The translations under genes and the position numbers were made by a program. Source: Siphonodentalium dalli (Eukaryota > Mollusca > Scaphopoda > Gadilida > Siphonodentaliidae). From it: a DNA stretch of 64,000 nucleotides. This document shows positions 1-11,955 of this stretch, piece after piece (position 1 is the first letter of the stretch; every line of letters begins with the position of its first letter). The stretch covers positions 128,197,123-128,261,122 of the forward strand of contig CP136069.1 in assembly GCA_032622095.1 (NCBI GenBank). Reading direction: 5' to 3'. The notes below the pieces were generated by a model that did not search any database, was not told the DNA's origin, and saw nothing but the letters and a program-made list of their open reading frames with translations.

Positions 1-1036
1 TATTATCTAACTTTTTTATATAGCAATTAATTATCTTAAAGATTGTGTATCTTTTCCTAGAAAGTTTGATGTAGATTCCGGGTAATATAATAATAGCTAT
101 GAATCGAGGACACCTGTCCGAAAACGCTTCTATCAATTAATATTAATTTATATAGAATTTCTTATCACATTCCCGGAACAGTAAAAGAGCTATTTTAAAA
201 CAGAAATCCCGCGAACGCGTTTCACATCGTACCAAGAAGGAGAACACTATATCTTATTAGCGCCCTCTGGGAAGGCAAATTTCTTTTCAACTAATAGATT
301 ATGAAGAATTAAGCTTGGTTGCAGAAATTAGAAATAAACCGCTTGAATTTGTAGTCTTGAAATCTGTTTTTTTTAATGTTGTAATTGTATGCCAGAAGAG
401 ATACACTACCTTTAACATGTTCTGGAATTTAACGAAAATTGAAAAAATAAATAAGTATAAAGTTCAAATCTTTCGTCTGCGGTTTGGCTTCAAAGAAAAC
501 TTTCTAACCAAACGTATGTGTACGGTTGCATTTTGGTATCCGGTGGATTGAAAATAAGGACGTGCCTCCGATCTCGAGACCTTAAGCTACACCACTGTTA
601 AAGCAGTTACAGTAATAAACAATGTGATGACGCACATAACATCATTTGAGCGTTATATAATAATGAAAACAATTCAAATATCAACAATAGCACAAATATT
701 CTTGCACTCAAACTTGAAAGGATATTAGTCCATATGGAATGATGGGCAATCCAGAATACCTGTTTCCCCATTAGTAGGTAGATAAGAAATTTAGACCTTT
801 TTAATGGGACCCAATTCACTCGCAATGGGTAAATGAACAAAAATGTAAATGTCTACAAAATATCACCAATAAGATCACGGAGAACTTCGTTCCTATATTC
901 ATTATTGATAGTTCTATATTCATTATTGATAGTTCTATATTCATTATTGATAGTTCTCCAATAATGAACTTTCGCGTGTTGGAATGTTTGTTACAATGAA
1001 AACAAAACGATTACGGTGATTTGCCAACAAGCACCT
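1..1036. other. AT-rich segment without recognised gene
   Basis: No open frame here looks like a known protein and no splice-consistent exon was recognised. The only clear structure is a short 21-bp triplication at 893-955, listed separately. Confidence 0.5.
893..955. repeat. 21-bp unit, three tandem copies
   Basis: The unit CTATATTCATTATTGATAGTT occurs three times in a row without a mismatch, at 893-913, 914-934 and 935-955. This is a minisatellite-like local duplication. Perfect identity suggests a recent origin. Confidence 0.9.
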
Positions 1037-1459
1037 CTAAGGGTATACGTTCATACGCTGGCAAGTTTGCACGGCATGTATTTGTGGGCATTTCGTCATT
1101 GAAAACCACATGGTGCCAGAATATGAACGGAAACATGCACATAACATGCATATTTACCAAAGTGAAAGTACTGAGAAGTAAAATGTATGTAGTTTCGCTT
1201 GTAACGGCGCTACTGGGATTTGCCTTCCAATACTTGTATAATTTATTCTTGCGAGATTATTGCATGCTATCTACATGCAAATTCATGTAACATCGCTACA
1301 TGCGGAACTACGGAGATTTTACTTCGCGCGTAGTTAGCTGTGGCACAGATACACTTTATGCGCTTGTTTCCGTTCATATCCAGGCACCATACCGTGTTCT
1401 ACGACAAAATTCCCGCAAAGCACACCGTGCAAACTTGCTGGTGTATGAACATACCCTAA
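1037..1459. mobile_element. Fold-back MITE, family Z copy 1
   Basis: The two ends are inverted copies of each other over roughly 110 bp. The left arm reads AAGGGTATACGTTCATACG and continues through GGCAAGTTTGCACGG and TATGAACGGAAACATGC. The right arm is the reverse complement of the same series, ending CATACCCT at 1459. No transposase is present, so this is a non-autonomous inverted-repeat element. The same arm sequences recur at 3077-3140, 3590-3975 and in part near 8430-8470. Confidence 0.8.
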
Positions 1460-1810
1460 ACGTGTAGGAATTTCAAATAATTTTAGTCTAAATATGATTT
1501 TCAGAATATTTTTCCTTGCTTTGCAGAGTGCTTTGATTTTCTTCAAATGATTACCGGCCAAGTTTTGATTAAACTCTACTATCTGATCGGACTAATTGGA
1601 CATTTATCGGTTATTTCAGGGCAGCAGTAATGTCTATATAGCAATGGTTTAGACATGCGAAATCTCATTTTTTTTAGAGTTATTAATATTGAGAATAAGA
1701 ACAAAGTAAAACTCTTTGCTCGCGTACTTGTTAATAACAATTTTTTTTACAAACGTATACAAAAAATATGTTATTACACACAAACCCACTTCGAATGCCT
1801 TTAATCCCTT

Positions 1811-1942
1811 TAACCCTTTCATGATGGGAGCTGCGTAGGGCCAGTACATGCTCTTATATATGCGAGTCTCCGGTAGGGAGCATCGCATATATAAGAGATC
1901 AAGGTAAATGTTGTTAGGCCAATGCATTCTCTTATATAATAA

Positions 1943-2003
<61 letters not shown>

Positions 2004-2065
2004 AGAATGCATTGTCACAGGGTTTTCGAAAAAACAATCAGGAAGCCCCAGACATGAATGGGTTA
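1811..2065. mobile_element. Small inverted-repeat element, family S copy 1
   Basis: The ends read TAACCCTTTCATGATGGGAG and, inverted, CAGACATGAATGGGTTA. The interior has stem-forming segments built on TATATAAGAGAATGCATT, and a long (AT)n tract fills the middle. The same ends and stems are seen at 5145-5304, and the stem motif recurs in the palindrome at 27977-28442. Confidence 0.7.
1947..2001. repeat. (AT)n microsatellite
   Basis: An almost pure dinucleotide AT tract of about 55 bp lies inside the family S element, between two copies of the TATATAAGAGAATGCATT stem. It may be an expanded loop of that hairpin. Confidence 0.95.
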
Positions 2066-2689
2066 AAGGTATCTATAAAAGTAATCTCTCGATCGCAGTG
2101 AAGATTTTGAAAACTTCGACAGTGTTATTAGCAATCATATTATATATATGTAAGTACACGTCACAATAATATTGTCGCATTAAATTACATCATGTCTATA
2201 AAATTGTCACGACAGTGACGATATTTATATCCATAAGCCATATGTAATAAGAGGCATTTGTGCCACGTGAGGAACTGGACATTGAGCGTGTGGCAGGTGA
2301 ATACATGAAACGTCATACAGAATCAGTATTGTTCGCCATTGATGCAATGGCCAGTACCACTGACTGTACAGAAATAATCGGGGGCTCAAACATTAAGTTG
2401 GCCTATACAAAAATTATGTCAATATACACGTCACCTAATTCTGAGGTACAATGTATGAGTTATCTTCATTTAAATATCAACAGTATCTCTAGTGCCAAAA
2501 AAACAATGAATAAATTGATGGCTTGAAATAAACCAAAAAACAAAAACAGAGAAAGATATATTTCACCAGAATACAGAACAGGTGTGACCAAGGAGTTTCC
2601 ACCGAGTGATAGAGATTCTCAAAATCACCCAAATAATTTCCCTTTATTTGCCAAAACTGCATAAAAAAATTGAAATTAGGAGATAGAGT
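2066..2689. other. No recognised feature
   Basis: An 88-codon open frame at 2260-2526 (+) lacks any motif I recognise and has no splice or neighbour support. I see nothing else beyond AT-rich sequence. Confidence 0.4.
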
Positions 2690-2885
2690 TATTCCTCTTC
2701 CATCGAGAATAATAAACGGCAGTACCATATCATAATTAAGCACATAACCACTCATAAGACACGTCAGTTCACAGTGTATTCGACAAGATATGTTGATGAT
2801 ACATTGCTATGGAGCTTCTCTTTCAAATGTAATATAATAGAGCATATGTTGCTTATAATGTGATATGTGGATTCGAACACGAAGT
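2690..2885 (-). mobile_element. Degenerate fragment of family A element, inverted
   Basis: The order of short motifs (GAGTTATTCCTCTTCCATCGA, then a segment with TTCGACAAGATATGTTGATGA, then GGAGCTTCTCTTTCAAATG) follows the inverted family A copy at 63303-63753. The ends are not preserved. Assignment rests on this collinear but diverged similarity. Confidence 0.5.
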
Positions 2886-3076
2886 GGGGCTTTAAACTAA
2901 ATTAAATCAAACTATAATGTCATTCTTATGAATTTGAATTCACAAAACACGCTATTACTGTGATCTTGTGTATTCATTTATTTATTGGTAGAAATATATT
3001 CAAAGTTTCTTGGAGCACATCGGTTTTCTGTAGAAAACCAGAAGGGTTGTTTAGAAGAAAGTGTCCACAATTGATT

Positions 3077-3140
3077 TAGGATACGTTCATCACACTGGCA
3101 AGTTTTCACGGTATGGATTACAGGCATTCAGTCGTAGAAT
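3077..3140. mobile_element. Family Z arm fragment
   Basis: GGATACGTTCATCACACTGG and the following GCAAGTTTTCACGGTATG match the left arm of the family Z element at 1037-1459. The match stops near 3140, at TCGTAGAA, the same octamer at which the Z fragment starting near 3590 picks up. The two pieces may be one Z copy split by about 450 bp of inserted sequence. Confidence 0.55.
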
Positions 3141-3589
3141 TTTTTTTGGTTAGGATTTTACGTCGTTTTAGCCGTTAGGTCACATCACGACTGAGAAAAT
3201 TGAATCAGAATTAAGCGAAGCAACTGTGTATAGACGTAATCGTGAATTGGACTAAAATTAAACTAAATATATACAAATAAAAACACCCAAAATCAGAGCG
3301 AGAGTGCTCAATTGGGGTCAGAACCATTACGATCACTGTGCAAACACATATCAAACAGAATATAAAATAAGACAGCAATACTGCTTTGGGAACAGCCAAG
3401 TTATAAAACCTGCATAAAATTAATCACCAAAAATAAATTATTTAATTTCAAGACTGTGATAGACCATAATATTTTAAGTAGCTGTCAAAAAAAGCGTCCT
3501 GAATGATTGATAAGATATTTATAATATACGTTGAATCTGGCGTGAATCTTAATCAATTCATCAAGTTGACTATCGAGTGGTAGACTAGT

Positions 3590-3975
3590 CAGGCGAGCCT
3601 TCGCCCACTTCATCCCGTCGTAGAAAACTATATGATGCCTGATTATGAACGGAAATATTCATATAAAATGCATTTGTACCCCAGCAAACTACATGAGAAG
3701 AACAATCTATGTAGTTCCAGCTGTAGCGATGCAATCGGAATTTGCCTGTAATAGCATGCAATTATCTCACAGGAAGCAATCATTGTGGTATTTGAAGGTA
3801 AATGCTAGTATCGACGTTACATGTGGAACTAGATAAATTTTACTTCTAATTTCGTTCGCTTTGGTAAAGATACATGGTATATGCACGTTTCCGTTGATAT
3901 TATGGCAACTATATGACGAAATGACTGCAAACTTACCGTACAAACTTGCCAGCGTGCATGTATGAACATACCCTC
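3590..3975. mobile_element. Fold-back MITE, family Z copy 2
   Basis: The interior and right arm are similar to the element at 1037-1459: TATGAACGGAAATATTCATA near the left, ACTTGCCAGCGTGCATGTAT near the right, ending CATACCCTC at 3975. It directly abuts the family A element that starts at 3976, with no spacer. Confidence 0.7.
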
Positions 3976-4993
3976 AAAGGCCCATTTCATTTTCGAACCC
4001 TCGGATCACGTTATATAAAATATATGCCATATTTTATGAAAGCGGCAGCTCCAACACATTGTATTTTCAACTTACTCGATGTAATATACTGTGAACATGT
4101 TTTTTTTGTTGAGAAACCGACATGGGCTCTGTAGTCAAGTTTCTGCACAAAGTATATTATTTGCAATGGAAGGGGAATAACTATATTTATATAATCCCCT
4201 GTCATTGAAAATAAACTATAGTTTGAATTATGTTGCATTCTGGGAGCCATATATAACGGGGGAAATATATCTGTGATTTCAGCTGTTTTCTATTTCTCCA
4301 TCTTCTGAGCCACAGCCGTTTCAAATGTGATGAATTATAGTATTTTGATCATATTTTATGGCATATATTGTTATTAAAACCGTTTATTAATTAGCTATAG
4401 GTTATCTATCGGCCGCAATAAGTAGGCGCTGCCCGCGTCATAAGTAACAAAAAGTCGGCCAATAAGTAGAAAACGCGGCCAATAAGTAACAAAAAGTCAG
4501 CCAATAAGTAGAAAACGCGGCCAATAAGTCAAGGTGGCGTAACTGACGTCATACGTAATTAGCTCGATCGGCAAAGAATATTGGGTCGACGGAAGATAGA
4601 TTGCAGTTGATTTCGGATGAATTACGGATAGTCACTGTTTTTGGGAGTAAATATACTTGTACGAGGATGAACTGTATGTATCCGTATCAATATCATTCCC
4701 AGTGGAAATTGACAGTACTGTGAAATCGCTGCAAGTTCTTCACAAAGTTCACAAGAATAAAAATTGTTGCAATTATTGTTAATTTAATAAAACACACAAT
4801 GGTATGAAGCTCTATGTTAATATATTCATCGTGTGAAACAATTATTACATTGTTGCTAATTAATGCGGCCGAAGGCTAATACGACAGACCGAGGCCTCAT
4901 AACTCGGTTAATGTGGAAACAACCAATTAATAATATATATTGTCAAGGCACTATAAAAAATAATCGGTGACTCGAAAATTTAAATGGGCCTTT
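3976..4993 (+). mobile_element. Family A TIR element, split by family Y insertion
   Basis: It starts AAAGGCCCATTTCATTTTCG and ends CGAAAATTTAAATGGGCCTTT, giving terminal inverted repeats of about 20 bp. Internal marks are GTTGAGAAACCGACATG, TTCTGCACAAAGTATATTAT and TGTTATTAAAACCGT. The collinear copy at 7690-8160 is about 470 bp. Here the sequence is interrupted between AAAACCGT (4383) and TCAAGGCACTATAA (about 4942) by a family Y element. No protein-coding capacity is seen, so the element is non-autonomous. Confidence 0.8.
4384..4932 (+). mobile_element. Family Y element nested in family A
   Basis: About 550 bp starting TTATTAATTAGCTATAGG and ending CAACCAATTAATAA, giving short inverted ends. 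The 5' part is a run of CGGCCAATAAGTAG-type units. The middle (GATCGGCAAAGAATATTGGG to AATAAAACACACAATGG) is strongly similar to the copy at 36157-36785, and the 3' end carries half of a palindrome around GAGGCCTCATAACTCGG. Its position inside a family A copy shows it moved after A. Confidence 0.8.
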
Positions 4994-5144
4994 AATATTA
5001 ACTTTTCCCGCAATATAAAGCAATAGTTAAGCCAGATAAGTGTTCCAACTGTTCCATGAATCCATAAATGTGAGGATGTAGCGTCAATGCTGGAAGAAAA
5101 CAATACAGCGACCATCACTGTTGAAACTAAGCCAACTGCAACCT

Positions 5145-5304
5145 TAACCCTTTCTTGACGGGAGCTGCGTTGGTGCTGCATTAAAGACCATGTGCCAGTG
5201 TGCCAGTGCATTTTTTTTATATATGCGAGTCTATCATATATAAGAGAATGGCTTGGCACAGGGTTTTCGCAAAAATTCAGGAAGCTGCAGATATGAACGG
5301 GTTA
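5145..5304. mobile_element. Small inverted-repeat element, family S copy 2
   Basis: The ends read TTAACCCTTTCTTGACGGGAG and, inverted, CAGATATGAACGGGTTAA. The interior has TATATATGCGAGTC facing TATATAAGAGAATGGC. The layout matches the copy at 1811-2065, without the long AT tract. Confidence 0.7.
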
Positions 5305-5663
5305 AATTCTGAACTGGACTGAACTAGGCAACATAGTCACTGTACCTCTTTCGCAAGCAATCTCATACAACAGAGAATTTGTCATTGTGAATATATACTT
5401 CCAACTTTTTTTTTATTTGAAACTTTTAGATGGGAAACTGCATATTGGTGGTATATATTATCTTAACAATGGGACGAATATTCGTCTGAAGAGATAAGGC
5501 ATTGTGATGAGACATTTAAAATATCAGAAAATATAAAATTCTTCTGGTGAATAACAGTGCGTATAAATATTAACATACATAATAAAAATCATAATTTGCA
5601 TTGCATATCTGGAATATCACTCTCTATATGTCATAATTAATAAACGATATGTGATAGATATTT

Positions 5664-6109
5664 TGGCTGGATTTAGACGATACATGGCCACAGTGTTCTT
5701 GGAAATAGAATTAGGCACATAATGAACGAGACTAGCGAAAGCCATCTTGTTGTGTTTTAAAATATGTGACATCATAAGAATGCAACATTGGCCTCGTTTT
5801 GTTCATATCTGGCAAACAGAATTTAACATAATTATGCGAATAGAACTTCGAAATCAAGTGGTAGAAATTGTGCATAGTGTGTTACCAGATTGATACCTCC
5901 CCAATGCCTTGCTGTGAAATACATACATCCAAATTGTGTTTGTTTGCCCTTCCTCCGATAACGAAAAATAATGTTCATAAAAATCCCACGTGTGGATTTA
6001 AATATTGCACAATGTATGGCAAGAGATAAAGTAAACAGAACTCGAAGTGAGACACGCTTTTTCGATTAACAGCGACACGTCAACCTAGGTATGTGTCTAA
6101 ATCCAGCCA
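5664..6109. mobile_element. TIR element with TGGCTGGATTTAGAC ends
   Basis: TGGCTGGATTTAGACGATAC at 5664 is answered by the inverse GTATGTGTCTAAATCCAGCCA ending at 6109. The 446-bp length and lack of an open frame suit a MITE. I could not see a convincing target duplication or assign a superfamily. Confidence 0.65.
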
Positions 6110-7011
6110 TTGGTCTGATGATATTCATGCTTGTAATTCGATAACCCTCAGGCAAGAGAAGCAGACGAATTCAAACAAATGTCGTTATTGTGATGAGATT
6201 AAATAGAATGCCACATTCTGATATTTTATATTAAGGTTTGGATTGAAAAAAAAATCATTCTAACCTAACTCGTCATGCATAATTATAGACTATATTCATC
6301 TGTGTCCGAAGCGTAAGAATATCCAGTTGTCACGACAGCTGTTTTATTTCCAATCGAAACTCTTGTTTAGGTAACCCAAATGTTACCAGAAGCGTTACAC
6401 AAACTTATTATCACTCCAATTAACTGGTATTATTAACTACTAATGGGCTGGTCATTGGACCAATAATTTTGAATGTCTCATTTTGGAACTTGATTGAGCC
6501 ATAACCACAGAAAACTTTATGTTAGGTTACCTACAGGCGAACTGCGGCAATGATACACAAAATGTGCCATAACAAAGTCAGCACTTAACAAGAACGCTAT
6601 ACTCGCGCGTAACAATTCAATCTTGTTGTTATGGGGAGTTTATCAACAGACTATATTTCCTCTATGATTGATCACGATCTCCCACCACATTTTTTCAATC
6701 TAAACCTTCCCAACAAATAACTAATCAATCAAAAGTAATTCGTCGTCGGTAGCTATTGGCGAATTTGCGTAAATACGTTGCGATAGCCTATATATTTTCT
6801 AGTACCGAAAGAAAACATGATGTAAGGTCTTTGTTTATGCCATAGTGTTGTAAGATTTGATCGCAAAATACATGCAGGGCGTACTTCAACTAGCATCGTT
6901 AGATCCGCCAGGGCGTAACAAGAAGCGTACTACAGACGGACACATTACCATCGAAACAATATCACATTGGAATTGACCTGATATAAAGATTTGATTGACT
7001 TTATATATGCG
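6110..7011. other. No recognised feature
   Basis: AT-rich sequence without a protein-like open frame or repeat that I could match elsewhere in the window. Confidence 0.45.
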
Positions 7012-7467
7012 TTTTGGGCAGTAAAGTGGTTGGTATGTACACTATTTTACTACGGTCCATTACGTAAACTATAAACATCAAACCCAAAGATAAGGGTTTC
7101 CGTACTGTGCATCTATATTTGGTATGAATTTTGTCACGTTTTTTGCAATCAACCAGATAGTCCGAATTCATTTATTTGTCGACACACATCGCTAATTAGT
7201 ACGTTCTAGTTTAAATTTGACATTTATGGGTAATGTCAAAGTAACAATTATTTCGATATTATAGAGTTATTAATAATGAAAATTAGTCCAAAGTCCAAAT
7301 CTGGGCGGTAAAGTAGTTGGTAGATACATTATTTTACTACGGTCCACTAAGTGAACTATACATGTCGAACCCCAAGATATGGGTTTCCGTTCTGTGCATC
7401 TATATTTAGTATAATTTTCGTCATGCGTTTTACATTCAACCAGATAGTCCGAATTCATTTATTTGTC
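7012..7467. repeat. Two direct copies of a 170-bp segment
   Basis: The segment from 7012 to about 7180 recurs from about 7300 to 7467. Shared blocks are ATTTTACTACGGTCCA, GGGTTTCCGT followed by CTGTGCATCTATATTT, and CAGATAGTCCGAATTCATTT. The copies differ by scattered substitutions, so the duplication is not very recent. About 120 bp of unrelated sequence separates them. Confidence 0.85.
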
Positions 7468-7689
7468 AACATGAATATTATAGTTATTAATAATGAAAGT
7501 TAGAACAAAGTCGATCTATTTTTAAATATACATGAACATCTTCTATTATTTAACATGGACTTACTTCGAACGTCTTATGTCTCTTTAAATGAACTTTGAT
7601 CTTTTGATAAAAAGCTGCACTAGTAAATGGGGAAAACTTCCCAATACGTATCTTATTTCAGTAATAATAAGCGAGGACGGAAACATTTG

Positions 7690-8160
7690 AAGGCCACGTT
7701 TCTTTTCGAACCCCCAGGTCACATTATATAAAATTATTCCATAGTATATACTATTTGAAAGAGGAAGCTCGAAAATATTGTGTTTTCAACTTATTCGAAG
7801 TAATAAACTGTGAACATTTAGTTTTTGTTGAGAAACCGACGTGTGTTCTGTGCTCAAGTTTCTGCACAAAGTATATTATTTTCAATGGAAGGGGAATAAC
7901 TATATTTATATAATCCCCTGAGTTATTCACCTTCCATTGAAAATAAACTACAGTTTGCATTATGTGAGCCGCAACGGGGGAAATGTTTCTAAGAGTTCAG
8001 CTAATTTATATTAATCTGTGAGCACCTTCTGATACACATACGTTCCAAATGGTGCTGAATTATAGTATTATAATCATGTTATGTCATAGATTGTTATTAA
8101 AACCGTATATCAAGGCGCTATAAATAATAATCGGTGACTCGAAAATTAGATGGGCCTTTA
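7690..8160 (+). mobile_element. Family A TIR element, uninterrupted copy
   Basis: It runs from AAGGCCACGTTTCTTTTCGA to CGAAAATTAGATGGGCCTTT, with internal GAGAAACCGACGTGTGTTC, TTCTGCACAAAGTATATTAT and TATATCAAGGCGCTATAAAT. It provides the intact reference for the copy split at 3976-4993. It also contains a local hairpin near 7887-7944 (CAATGGAAGGGGAATAAC facing its inverse). Confidence 0.8.
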
Positions 8161-9691
8161 AAGAGAGACAGAGCCAAGACAGCGGTACATACAGTAATGC
8201 TCTAATTAAACGACTTCTTAACCACAGCAGAATTATGGGTAACATTTCAGGATTTAGTCGGTCATATGGCTTGATGCCATTCATCGGAAAGCTCTCTGGC
8301 AAATCCCCGTAGAATATAGATTTACATACGTCTCACTGAGTTTTGTTGTAAACAATGAGGTACGTGCATTTATAAGTATTTTATCGTTCGCAACGTGACG
8401 CATTACAGTCCAATATAAGACGAACTAACTGCAAAATTACAAGGCAAACTTACCAGCGTGTGAACGCATGCTCGCTTATAGTGATACATCTTTGTCGCTA
8501 TAACGTTTAATGTGAACAAGGCATTATTGTAATTCCTTGTATTAGGTTTTCTCTTTGAACGCTCAGAAATATTTTTGAAGACGTCAATCAATGACAAATG
8601 GAGTGATGAATTAAATTGCTGGCCTTTATTGTGAGTGACCTGGTGGGAAATCCAGAAATTAGTCATTAGCTATCGACCAGAATAATGGTCTAATTAGGCC
8701 ATCTCCTCTTTGTTTTGTATTCAACTGATTAATATTCATTACTTTGAGCTTTGACTTGCCTTCGAGTCAAGCGAATAATCGGGACTATATTGTCTCTACG
8801 AAACAATTCTGATACGAAATTAAATTCGCATTTGAATTAACGATTTACTCGGGACTGTGCATATAATCTGGTCAACGACATACATATATGGTGAAAAATT
8901 TATCTGGCGGAAATGGAAAATCCGCCGGAGATTTTCTTCTATAGCTGTATTCCAAGGTTTATGGTGGGGATAGTTTAAGAAATGGTAGATTGCGAGTCGC
9001 ACGACATTGATCTAAATCCCATATATGTGGGGATTCGCCCGTTAACCGAATACCCGGTCGGTGTCGATGGATATTGTCAGTATGCTAATCCTGGCGCGCG
9101 CGTTAGCTGTGCGGATTACTGCCTCCTGAGCTAGGATTGGTATAACCAATACCCAATGACTGGGGTAATGTGGAATAGGTTACATAAATTCATCGATTAT
9201 TATTGTTATTAAATTTGAAAATCATAGCTTCAAGTTGACTACACATACTCATTCTTGGTATGTACAAGTATAAGATAAGAAGTTTATGATACTATGAGTA
9301 ATTTCTATCATATCTATGGAGATATATTTGTGGTGCAAAATGATATACCATAAAGCTTTGTTGTTTTTGGAACCATAAGTACATGCACCTCTATGCTTCT
9401 CTGGGTCCTCAACATTATCGGTAACCATGACAGCGGACCACGATCAGCATGCATTCGTAGTATAGTTGGCAATACCGATCTACGTCCGTCCTAATTCACG
9501 ACAACGCACACCAACGTCTCGCGCATTCACATTCAAACACGCTCCAAACTTGCAAACACATACATACATGACACATTTTCTCATGGAGTCCGCGGGTGTC
9601 GTCAGTATCGTATATATCACGTGGACGTCGTCACTTCCGGTTATCCCAAGAGGCAACGCTCTTCTAGCAGTTTTGAGCAGTACACGCGGTG
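8161..9691. other. Region 3' of nvd; no other gene recognised
   Basis: This lies downstream of the nvd stop codon, which is read on the minus strand, so its upper part should include the nvd 3' untranslated region. I did not find a canonical AATAAA on the minus strand in the first 500 bases past the stop. A partial family Z arm lies near 8430-8470. Nothing else is recognised. Confidence 0.4.
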
Positions 9692-9859
9692 TCACCAATC
9701 GAGTGAGTCTGTCTGGAACTTAAACTTTGGACTATGTTCCGTGTAGAATTGTGAATACCACCGTCTGTGCTTCGCTATAAGAGAATCCTCCATGGATTTC
9801 ACAAACAATGGGCGCGCTTCATATCGCTTGTTGTTCCATATCATGATATCACGTTCAAT
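9692..9859 (-). CDS. nvd: nvd terminal exon (catalytic domain C-terminus, stop)
   Basis: The exon follows a T-rich acceptor ending in TTTCAG and encodes 55 residues, starting [14 protein letters not shown], then TGA at 9694-9692. The E-R-D-x-x-I-W segment matches the position where related oxygenases such as KshA carry the aspartate that completes the iron-binding His-His-Asp triad, so the Asp at exon residue 4 is the likely third iron ligand (inference from family alignment). The H-R-R-W-Y-S-Q-F-Y stretch is typical of the nvd C-terminus. The entering phase is 0, matching the donor of the exon at 12129-11956. Confidence 0.93.
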   Translation of the reverse strand: MERDIMIWNNKRYEARPLFVKSMEDSLIAKHRRWYSQFYTEHSPKFKFQTDSLDW

Positions 9860-10106
9860 CTGAAAAAAAAAAACAACAAATGTAAATAATGTCAAAACTG
9901 CAATATTAATATTTCGTGCATATAACGAAATACGTATGGCCCCAAAACAACACCCACGGCAGCAACCAGTCGACATCAATTTCGACTCAGTATATCATAT
10001 ATAATTATTACGGAGATGTTTACGTCGACTGGGCAGCAACCCATGCGGAACATAAAATTCAATCTTCTCGTCAGGATATACTCAGGGTATCAGATTAAAT
10101 TACATC

Positions 10107-10187
10107 TGAGAGAGAGAGAGAGGGAGGGAGGGGAGGGAGAGAGAGAGAGAGCGAGTGAGAGAGAGAGGGCGAGAGAGAGAGAGAGGG
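10107..10187. repeat. (GA)n-rich microsatellite
   Basis: About 80 bp of almost pure purine on the plus strand, mostly GA dinucleotides with GGGA and GCGA interruptions. It lies within the last intron of nvd. Confidence 0.95.
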
Positions 10188-11082
10188 TTCCTTCTGCACT
10201 GTATTTATCTCTCGCCTGCTTTTATCACCTTAGCATCCATCCAAATCATTAGCAGACCATTCCGATATACACTCGTTAATTGACTGGGAGAATAAACCAA
10301 AGGGTTAAAAACAGTGTATACTGTGTGTAGAATATGCACAATGCAAATAAGCTTGGCGTATTTTTCAGAATCAGATTGCCTGTTTATTTTTTTAGATCTG
10401 ACACAAGATTCCAACTCATTTGGCATTGTTTGACAATGAACACATTAGCCTGTGACGAGGAACCAAGAATGAGTATTTGTTTCGAGATAAAGGTTTTTAC
10501 AGCTCACAAGGAGCCGCCGAATGTATATGCAAATAATGCAACCCCAGAAGATGTTCTTATTATTATTTCTGCATTGATTACATCGGCCATCAAGTCGCAA
10601 TGTCGATAATATAAATGTATTAGATAGATTCTTGAGAACTATATACTGGAACTAAACACTCAAAACAGTACGTTCCACCCCGTCTCTATGATAGTTTATC
10701 AGATGTGGTTATCAGAATGCGATTGTACGATCAGTTGGGAAGATAACATCTAATATGGGACCAATATATCTTATAACAAAAGCTTGAATGAATACGAATT
10801 GAATGGGAAGAGAACTTTCCACAATTCACAAACTCACTGGGTTCACTAAGAGTTAACATGTTCATGTAAGCTGGATATTTTGTCATGTTTAAGTGTCAGT
10901 TAACGACAGGAGGACATATTGTGAATTGGCACATGTGGTTCAAAACGGAGCAATCAGAAAACACAAGAGTTGATAAAGATACTAAACCTGATGACATTTC
11001 TCACTCACAATTATGTATATTAGCAACAGTGTGGTAGTATTGAATGCAGTGTTAACTCATTTCAGTATAAAGTTGAATGATA

Positions 11083-11212
11083 TATTATTCATTTGGAGGG
11101 ATTTTAAGGATATATGAGCAGACGACAGCCAGACAAAATGATAATAAATAATTCATATTCATTGGTGGGAAATGTTTAGATAATAATTTCAATATTGGTC
11201 GTTTTGTTGAAC
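11083..11212 (+). repeat. Dispersed repeat R, copy 1
   Basis: TATTATTCATTTGGAGGGAT, GCAGACGACAG and TTCATTGGTGGGAAATGTTTAG-type blocks are shared in the same order with 16213-16356, 25984-26078 and, inverted, 34178-34298. Two of these copies lie close to LINE 3' coding fragments, so R may be part of a LINE. Confidence 0.65.
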
Positions 11213-11955
11213 TTATTATCTGAACACTTCACTAAGGGAACTAGTAACTACTCGTCAATGAGTATTTTTATAGGTTAACCAATACAGGTAAGTGGGTGCC
11301 TGACAAGGTAACACATCTGCCGGGTCAACGAAAATCACACCTAGCCCTCCGGAATGACAACAACGAGTCAGAATGGAGCACTGGCTGACGGACCTTATGG
11401 CCTTTGTCAACATAAGTAGAGTTAAAGAAATAATTGTTTACAACCTATCCGTCATATAATTTCCCCACATAATGAAGGTGGTGCACACATGTATGGATGT
11501 CAAAAGAAAGGGGAGGTTATCTGATATAGGCATATTAAAGAAGATTCGAATGTGATGATGACCAAGGTCCCAATTTCTCGCAGACAAATTGCTCATCGTG
11601 CTGATGACATGAATTTTGAGGTGGAAGCTGGACCCTGGAGCGGTTTATTAGAATTTTGAAAATAATTTTAGAACGTGCCCCACAAAAACAAGATTATTTA
11701 ATGCCAAAGGTAGAATTTCTAAATTTTTGAAAATTACTCCCAATGAGTTAAAAAGATGACAAAATGTTTTGATAAGACCATCATCAGTTGCAGATTGCTG
11801 ACTATATGCCATGCTAAGCGCATGTCACATCACGGGAACTACTCGTCAATGAGTATTTAGTATAGAAAGTGCTACCCTTGTCCATCATTCAAATTTCGCA
11901 AGAGATGATACACATTCATAACTATTACTACATGTATTGTCAATTAATTCCTCAC

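Larger units (their letters stand above)
9860..11955 (-). other. nvd last intron, repeat-bearing
   Basis: A 2096-bp intron, GT at its start (minus strand, 11955) and AG at its end (9861-9860). It holds a GA-rich microsatellite at 10107-10187 and a dispersed repeat fragment at 11083-11212. A stretch at 10670-10900 partly resembles 12175-12400 (shared GAATGGGAAGAG and GGGTTCACTAAGAGT blocks). No exon was recognised in it. Confidence 0.7.

Noticed and set aside
2260-2526. 88-codon open frame as a coding exon
   Set aside because: No family resemblance and no splice-consistent borders.
9030-9160. Possible tRNA gene or tRNA-derived SINE head
   Set aside because: The GC-rich patch does not fold into a cloverleaf with recognisable A and B boxes on inspection.
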